DNA of 64,000 nt from Lasioglossum baleicum (Eukaryota; Arthropoda; Insecta; Hymenoptera; Halictidae): the NCBI RefSeq assembly GCF_051020765.1, contig NW_027469595.1, positions 28,601 through 92,600 on the forward strand, given 5' to 3'. Below the pieces are notes generated by a model. The model did not search any database, was not told the DNA's origin, and was given only the letters and a program-made list of their open reading frames with translations. Positions within the stretch are counted from its first letter, which is position 1. The number at the start of each line of letters is the position of its first letter. Made by a program: the position numbers and the translations under genes. Positions 30,501 through 37,155 of this stretch are shown in pieces.

Positions 30501-30840
30501 ACTGATCTGGCACGCGAAACAACGATTCCGCACAGAAATACACATCTGAAACGAAGAATCGTCGAATCTGACATAAGCTCGAATAAATCGTGATCGTGTT
30601 TGCCGCACCGGAGTTTCTGTGCCAATTTCGCTTCGTTGCATGCAAATGCACTGATCTAGGACGCGAAACAGCGATTCCGCACAGAAATACACTTCTGAAA
30701 CGAAGAATCGTCGAATCTGACATAAGGTCGAATAAATGGTGATCGTGCTTGCCGAATCGGAGTTTCTGTGCCAATTTCGCATATTTGCATGCAAACCCAC
30801 TGATCTAGCACGCGAAACAGCGATTCCGCACAGAAATACA
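27520..30840. repeat. Higher-order satellite block C, copy 2
   Basis: Partner of 23200-26520 at an offset of 4320 bp. The nested 745-bp (5-monomer) unit is expanded further here, with copies starting near 29610, 30355 and 31100. The two blocks therefore differ in local copy number. Confidence 0.75.
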
Positions 30841-33800
30841 CTTCTGAAACGAAGAATCGTCGAATCTGACATAAGCTCGATTAAATCGTGATCGTGCTTG
30901 CCGCATCAGAGTTTCTGTGCCAATTTCGCGTCGTTGCATGCAAATGCACTGATCTAGCACGCGAAAGAACGATTCCGCACAGAAATACACATCTGAAACG
31001 AAGAATCGTCGAATCTGACATAAGCTCGAATAAATCGTGATCGTGTTTGCCGCACCGGAGTTTCTGTGCCAATTTCGCTTCGTTGCATGCAAATGCACTG
31101 ATCTAGGACGCGAAACAGCGATTCCGCACAGAAATACACTTCTCATATGAAGAATGGTCGAATCCAACATAAGATCGAATAAATCGTGATCGTGCTTGCC
31201 GCATCGGAGTTTCTGTGCCAATTTCGCTTCGTTGCATGCAAATGCACTGATCTGGCACGCGAAACAACGATTCCGCACAGAAATACACATCTGAAACGAA
31301 GAATCGTCGAATCTGACATAAGCTCGAATAAATCGTGATCGTGTTTGCCGCACCGGAGTTTCTGTGCCAATTTCGCTTCGTTGCATGCAAATGCACTGAT
31401 CTAGGACGCGAAACAGCGATTCCGCACAGAAATACACTTCTGAAACGAAGAATCGTCGAATCTGACATAAGGTCGAATAAATGGTGATCGTGCTTGCCGA
31501 ATCGGAGTTTCTGTGCCAATTTCGCATATTTGCATGCAAACTCACTGATCTACCACGCGAAACAGCGATTCCGCACAGAAATACACTTCTGAAACGAAGA
31601 ATCGTCGAGTCTGACATAAGCTCGAATAAATTGTGATCTGCTTGCCGAATCGGAGTTTCTGTGGCAATTTCGCATATTTGCATGCAAATGCACTGATCTA
31701 GCACGCGAAACAGCGATTCCGCACAGAAATACACTTCTGAAACGAAGAATCGTCGAATCTGACAGAAGCTCGAATAAATCGTGATCGTGCTAGCAGAATC
31801 GGAGTTTCTGTGCCAATTTCGCTTCGTTGCATGCAAATGCACTGATCTGGCACGCGAAACAACGATTCCGCACAGAAATACACTTCTGAAACGAAGAACC
31901 GTCGAATCTGACATAAGGTCGAATAAATGGTGATCGTGCTTGCCGAATCGGAGTTTCTGTGCCAATTTCGCATATTTGCATGCAAACCCACTGATCTAGC
32001 ACGCAAAACAGCGATACCGTACAGAAATACACTTCTGAAACGAAGAATCGTCGAGTCTGACATAAGCTCGAATAAATCGTGATCGTGCTAGCAGAATCGG
32101 AGTTTCTGTGCCAATTTCGCTTTGTTGCATGCAAATGCACTGATCTAGCACGCGAAACAGCGATTCCGCACAGAAATACACTTCTGAAACGAAGAATCGT
32201 CGAATCTGACATAAGGTCGAATAAATGGTGATCGTGCTTGCCGAATCGGAGTTTCTGTGCCAATTTCGCATATTTGCATGCAAACCCACTGATCTAGCAC
32301 GCAAAACAGCGATTCCGCACAGAAATACTCTTCTGAAATGAAGAATCGTCGAATCTGACATAAGCTCGAATAAATCGTGATCGTGCTTGCCGCACCGGAG
32401 TTTCTGTGCCAATTTCGCTTCGTTGCATGCAAATGCACTGATCTAGCACGCGAAACAGCGATTACGCACAGAAATACACTTCTGAAACGAAGAATCGTCG
32501 AATCTGACATAAGGTCGCATAAATGGTGATCGTGCTTGCCGAATCGGAGTTTCTGTGCCAATTTCGCTTCGTTGCATGCAAACCCACTGATCTAGCACGC
32601 GAAACAGCGATTCCGCACAGAAATACACTTCTGAAACGAAGAATCGTCGAATCTGACATAAGGTCGAATAAATGGTGATCGTGCTTGCCGCACCGGAGTT
32701 TCTGTGCCAATTTCGCTTCGTTGCATGCAAATGCACTGATCTAGCACGCGAAACAGCGATTACGCACAGAAATACACTTCTGAAACGAAGAATCGTCGAA
32801 TCTGACATAAGGTCGAATAAATGGTGATCGTGCTTGCCGAATCGGAGTTTCTGTGCCAATTTCGCATATTTGCATGCAAATGCACTGATCTAGCACGCGA
32901 AACAGCGATTCCGCACAGAAATACACTTCTGAAACGAAGAATCGTCGAATCTGACATAAGCTCGAATAAATCGTGATCGTGCTTGCCGCACCGGAGTTTC
33001 TGTGCCAATTTCGCATATTTGCATGCAAACCCACTGATCTAGCACGCAAAACAGCGATTCCGCACAGAAATACTCTTCTGATATGAAGAATCGTCGAATC
33101 CAACATAAGGTCGAATAAATGGTGATCGTGCTTGCCGAATCGGAGTTTCTGTGCCAATTTCGCATATTTGCATGCAAATGCACTGATCTAGCACGCGAAA
33201 CAGCGATTCCGCACAGAAATACACTTCTGAAACGAAGAATCGTCGAATCTGACATAAGCTCGAATAAATCGTGATCGTGCTTGCCGCACCGGAGTTTCTG
33301 TGCCAATTTCGCATATTTGCATGCAAACCCACTGATCTAGCACGCAAAACAGCGATTCCGCACAGAAATACTCTTCTGATATGAAGAATCGTCGAATCCA
33401 ACATAAGGTCGAATAAATGGTGATCGTGCTTGCCGAATCGGAGTTTCTGTGCCAATTTCGCTTCGTTGCATGCAAACCCACTGATCTAGCACGCAAAACA
33501 GCGATTCCGCACGGAAATACGCTTCTGAAACGAAGAATCGTCGAATCTGACATAAGCTCGAATAAATCGTAATCGTGCTTGCCGAATCGGAGTTTCTGTG
33601 CCAATTTCGCATATTTGCATGTAAATGCCCTGATCTAGCACGCGAAACAACGATTCCGCACAGAAATACACTTCGGAAACGAAGAATCGTCGAATCTGAC
33701 ATAAGCTCGAATAAATCGTGATCGTGCTTGCCGAATCGTAGTTTCTGTGCCAATTTCGCATATTTGCATGCAAACCCACTGATCTAGCACGCAAAACAGC

Positions 33801-35262
33801 GATTCCGCACAGAAATACTCTTCTGAAATGAAGAATCGTCGAATCCAACATAAGATCGAATAAATCGTGATCGTGCTTGCCGCATCGGAGTTTCTGTGCC
33901 ATTTTCGCTTCGTTGCATGTAAATGCACTGATCTAGCACGCGAAACAACGATTCCGCACAGAAATACACTTCTGAAACGAAGAATCGTCGAATCTGACAT
34001 AAGCTCGAATAAATCGTGATCGTGGTGCCGCACCGGAGTTTCTGTGCCAATTTCGCTTCGTTGCATGCAAATGCACTGATGTAGCACGCGAAACAGCGAT
34101 TCCGCTCAGAAATACACTTCTGAAACGAAGAATCGTCGAATCTGACATAAGCTCGAATAAATCGTGATCGTGCTAGCAGAATCGGAGTTTCTGTGCCAAT
34201 TTCGCTTTGTTGCATGCAAATGCACTGATCTAGCACGCGAAACAGCGATTCCGCACAGAAATACACTTCTGAAACGAAGAATCGTCGAATCTGACATAAG
34301 GTCGAATAAATGGTGATCGTGCCTGCCGCATCGGAGTTTCTGTGCCAATTTCGCTTCGTTGCATGTAAATGCACTGATCTAGCACGCGAAACAACGATTC
34401 CGCTCAGAAATACACTTCTGAAACGAAGAATCGTCGAATCTGACATAAACTCGAATAAATCGTGATCGTGCTAGCAGAATCGGAGTTTCTGTGCCAATTT
34501 CGCATATTTGCATGCAAATGCACTGATCTAGCACGCGAAACAGCGATTCCGCACAGAAATACACTTCTGAAACGAAGAATCGTCGAATCTGACATAAGCT
34601 CGAATAAATCGTGATCGTGCTTGCCGCACCGGAGTTTCAGTGCCAATTTCGCTTCGTTGCATGCAAATGCACTGATCTAGCACGCGAAACAGCGATTCCG
34701 CACAGAAATACACTTCGGAAACGAAGAATCGTCGAATCTGACATAAGCTCGAATAAATCGTGATCGTGCTAGCAGAATCGGAGTTTCTGTGCCAATTTCG
34801 CATATTTGCATGCAAATGCACTGATCTAGCACGCGAAACAGCGATTCCGCACAGAAATACACTTCTGAAACGAAGAATCGTCGAATCTGACATAAGGTCG
34901 AATAAATGGTGATCGTGCTTGCCGCACCGGAGTTTCTGTGCCAATTTCGCTTCGTTGCATGCAAATGCACTGATCTAGCACGCGAAACAACGATTCCGCA
35001 CAGAAATACACTTCTGAAACGAAGAATCGTCGAATCTGACATAAGGTCGAATAAATGGTGATCGTGCTTGCCGAATCGGAGTTTCTGTGCCAATTTCGCA
35101 TATTTGCATGCAAACCCACTGATCTAGCACGCAAAACAGCGACTCCGCACAGAAATACTCTTCTGATATGAAGAATCGTCGAATCCAACATAAGATCGAA
35201 TAAATCGTGATCGTGCTTGCCGCATCGGAGTTTCTGTGCCAATTTCGCTTCGTTGCATGTAA

Positions 35263-35266
35263 ATGC
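35263..35266. repeat. Target site duplication, left (ATGC)
   Basis: ATGC directly precedes the TG of the 5' LTR, and ATGC directly follows the CA of the 3' LTR at 42436-42439. The uninterrupted satellite has this tetramer once, in the AAATGCACTG segment. Four-base duplications occur in Ty3/gypsy-type integration. Confidence 0.9.
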
Positions 35267-35565
35267 TGTAACGTCGTACCGACGTCTTGCGTCGGCCTCC
35301 TTCATACGAGCAAATTCTCGCCGTATATACATATATATACATATCCCCGTGAGCGTGAACATAGGGAATCGGAAAAGACGCAATAGTCACCGGTACAAGC
35401 GGACGCCAGCATGGCAACCGCGAGTACAGGTGTACGTACATCTAAACCGTCGCCTCGTTCAAACAGCGAAAAGTATACATCGACGACAACATATTCGTCC
35501 GTACCTCGTACGATTTAGACAAAGGACTTCACGGTTCACCGAATCCCTAGGGTCCGCGCTCTCAT

Positions 35566-35573
35566 TATAAATA
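35566..35573 (+). promoter_or_regulatory. TATA box of the 5' LTR (TATAAATA)
   Basis: TATAAATA lies 299 bp into the LTR, in GC-richer surroundings. Transcription would start about 25-30 bp downstream, near 35595, at the beginning of the 17-bp repeats. This predicts a U3 region of only about 330 bp. The start site itself is not visible from sequence. Confidence 0.7.
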
Positions 35574-35596
35574 AGACGAAATCGCGCGAATCGCTT

Positions 35597-35690
35597 CTTC
35601 TAGTTCAAGCGCTCTTCTAGTTCAAATTCTCTTCTAGTTCAGACCCGCTTCCAGTTCAGACTCTCTTCTAGTTCACTCTCTTCCAGTTTC
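35597..35690 (+). repeat. 17-bp tandem repeat just downstream of the TATA box (5' LTR)
   Basis: Six degenerate copies of a unit like CTTCTAGTTCAGACTCT, starting near 35597, 35614, 35631, 35648, 35665 and 35680. The cluster sits at the predicted transcription start and would form the first 100 nt of the RNA. The unit is pyrimidine-rich. Its function is unknown; it might bind a protein at the promoter or in the leader. Confidence 0.85.
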
Positions 35691-35857
35691 GGAATTCTAC
35701 TAATTCAGTTCTCTCGCGTCTTCAATCGAATTCAGTTCGACTCAGTCTTTTCTCGCGTTTTCGGACTCTATTTCAGATCGTTCACGATATTCAGGTCGTA
35801 TTGCTCCTTACCATTTACACTATTTCTTTATATATCATTTGGTTCTAAATTGTTATT

Positions 35858-36368
35858 CGAGTCTGCTCGTAGATTATTATTACGTATTTACAGATATTAT
35901 TCTGGTTTATTGGTTGTACGAGGTTACTCGTAAACCGTCACCGTTATTTTGTTGTACGAGCTTACTCGCATTATCATTTCAAATTTGTAATTACTATTTT
36001 CGTGCTATCTTGTTTATGCGATCTTGCTCGCTTTATTATTCACATTTCAATTGTTAATTTTGTGTTATTTGGCTTATACGAGCTTGCTCGCATTACTATT
36101 CGTATTGCAATTGCTATTTTTGTTAATTTGGCGCTATTTTTGTTTGAACGAGCTTGCTCGCATTACTATTCGTATTGATAACTATTATCTAGTGCTATTT
36201 TGTTGTACGAGCTTGCTCGCATTATAATTAAGGCTGATAATTCTTATTTTTGTGCCATTTTGCTTTGTATGAGCTCGCTCGTAACCTGCTTGTTACTATT
36301 CTGTGCTATATATCTCGTTCGAGCTCGCTAGCGAACCGACATTGTATTTGGTTCACGAGTTCTGCTCG
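35858..36368 (+). repeat. Array of ten CGAG-loop-CTCG stem-loop motifs (5' LTR)
   Basis: Ten copies of a 12-13-nt motif with stem CGAG/CTCG and a variable loop begin at 35858, 35919, 35957, 36019, 36079, 36149, 36208, 36270, 36320 and 36356. They lie in U-rich spacers that form a degenerate repeat of about 60 bp. Loops read TCTG, GTTA, CTTA, CTTG (four times, one with an imperfect stem), CTCG (twice) and TTCTG. As RNA, CUUG closed by a G-C pair is a known stable tetraloop. Because the stems vary less than the loops, I infer an RNA hairpin array in the leader. DNA-protein binding is the alternative. Confidence 0.8.
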
Positions 36369-36936
36369 CAAGTCTTATTCTTGTACATATTCTGATTCAT
36401 TATATTCTGTCTGTTTAAACCATCTATTACTTCGCAGCTTTATTCAGCAACATCCTGCTCCTCGATATCTTCCACTTCTAAAGTGTCGTTCCCAGTGACC
36501 GGTTAAAGTGATCGCGAAAGTGAGTGTGCGCGTGGTGTTTCATCGGGTTGTTCGACTCCGACCTGTTCCGCAAATTCCTTAGACTTCCTCACATTCGTTC
36601 CTATAACCCCTAAAATTGGTGTATCAATCGTGTACGTCTGAGCCCAGAGGGTGCTCGGTACCGAGAGAACACTAATTTCCCTTCGGTCGAGAATCCTGTC
36701 ACGAATCGAACAACCCACGCGTTCGGACGAGTCACACACAACACGCCCACATAGTGACACTCTGATCGCAGGGAGCTGTCACCGTCATCGCGCAGTTCGT
36801 CGCTCCGTCGCGACATCCCCGCCGGACGACGTCCATTCATTTCCCTCTTCGCCCCTTTTCAACAACGACGAACGCCGGTATCGGGTCCCTGATCAGACGT
36901 GGACGTTACGCGCCACGTGGATCTAAGATCGTCTTA

Positions 36937-36942
36937 AATAAA
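36937..36942 (+). terminator. Poly(A) signal AATAAA (5' LTR)
   Basis: AATAAA lies 70 bp before the LTR end. Its twin in the 3' LTR (42361) would direct 3' processing of the genomic RNA. With the TATA box at 35566, this predicts a repeated (R) region of about 1.36 kb and a U5 of about 50 bp. Confidence 0.65.
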
Positions 36943-36949
36943 TTGGTCG

Positions 36950-37010
36950 GTTACGTCCCCGCCCCGTCTGGGCGTCGTTTCGTCGGATCATATCCGACCC
37001 GGGACGTAAC
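36950..37010 (+). promoter_or_regulatory. Terminal stem-loop of the 5' LTR
   Basis: GTTACGTCCC at 36950-36959 is the exact inverse complement of GGGACGTAAC at 37001-37010. Inside it, GTCGGAT (36982-36988) and ATCCGAC (36992-36998) form a second perfect 7-bp stem with a 3-nt loop. The structure ends one base before the LTR end and 14 bases before the primer-binding site, so it could matter for integrase recognition of the end or for primer placement. Confidence 0.75.
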
Positions 37011-37024
37011 AGGAGATATATTTT

Positions 37025-37041
37025 TGGCGCAGTCGGTAGGA
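37025..37041 (+). promoter_or_regulatory. Primer-binding site, tRNA-Ser
   Basis: TGGCGCAGTCGGTAGGA begins 13 nt after the 5' LTR end. It is complementary to the 3' end, including CCA, of an insect-type serine tRNA over 17 bases, as I recall that tRNA. Serine tRNA primers are known in several insect gypsy-group elements. It fixes the + orientation of the element and the start of minus-strand synthesis. Confidence 0.85.
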
Positions 37042-37155
37042 CACGACGATCGCCGAATAAAACCGGTCGTTGGTTGTTGAAGTTTTAATCCGAATTCTTC
37101 TTCTTTCTCGCCCCTTAGGCGGCTTATACATGTATCCCGACCTCTTCTTTTCACG
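37042..37155 (+). other. Non-coding leader between primer-binding site and gag
   Basis: A 114-nt stretch between the primer-binding site and the gag start, with no ORF of note. With the R and U5 regions it makes a predicted leader of about 1.56 kb. The gag start has A at -3 and G at +4, a favourable context, but many upstream AUGs precede it in the LTR part of the leader. Confidence 0.6.

Larger units (their letters stand above)
1..35266. repeat. 149-bp satellite DNA array, left block
   Basis: Head-to-tail tandem repeat with a period of 149 bp (for example the motif GCGATTCCGC starts at 896 and again at 1045). About 237 monomers lie in a single orientation with no unrelated sequence between them. 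Monomers differ mostly by substitutions at a limited set of diagnostic sites. Rare length variants are 1-6 bp shorter or longer. The sequence is CpG-rich and contains several short dyads. The array starts before base 1, so the true edge is not seen. Long satellite arrays of this kind are usual for centromeric or pericentromeric heterochromatin; that location is inferred, not shown. I see no gene in this block. Confidence 0.97.
35267..37011 (+). repeat. 5' LTR (1745 bp)
   Basis: Direct repeat of 40691-42435 at a constant offset of 5424 bp, with no difference seen. It starts TG and ends CA. In order it holds a small hairpin at its start (35272-35284), an AT-rich alternating stretch near 35323-35345, a TATA box at 35566, a 17-bp tandem repeat, an array of CGAG/CTCG stem-loop motifs, a 12-bp palindrome (36654-36665), a poly(A) signal at 36937 and a terminal stem-loop. 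The length is large for an insect LTR. Short ORFs inside it (72, 67, 82 and 91 codons on +) are identical in both LTRs only because the LTRs are identical, and I do not regard them as genes. They would be upstream ORFs in the leader. Confidence 0.96.

Noticed and set aside
406..34944. Hundreds of minus-strand ORFs of 60-436 codons over the left satellite array
   Set aside because: They all translate the 149-bp repeat in rotating frames, overlap each other on the same strand, begin at chance ATGs and stop where a variant base creates a stop. There is no independent coding evidence.
1..35266. CRISPR-like regular repeats
   Set aside because: The units are contiguous 149-bp monomers with no unique spacers between short repeats, and no cas genes are present.
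35323..35345. Alternating TA/CA stretch in the LTR as an origin or promoter
   Set aside because: It is a short simple-sequence run; the better TATA box is at 35566.
35217..35570. 117-codon plus-strand ORF crossing the satellite-LTR junction
   Set aside because: It spans two unrelated sequences joined by the insertion, so it cannot be an evolved gene.
35839..36926. Plus-strand ORFs of 72, 67, 82 and 91 codons in the LTR (and twins 5424 bp on)
   Set aside because: They lie in the U-rich stem-loop spacers and U5-proximal region with no domain or conserved pattern; at most they are upstream ORFs in the leader.
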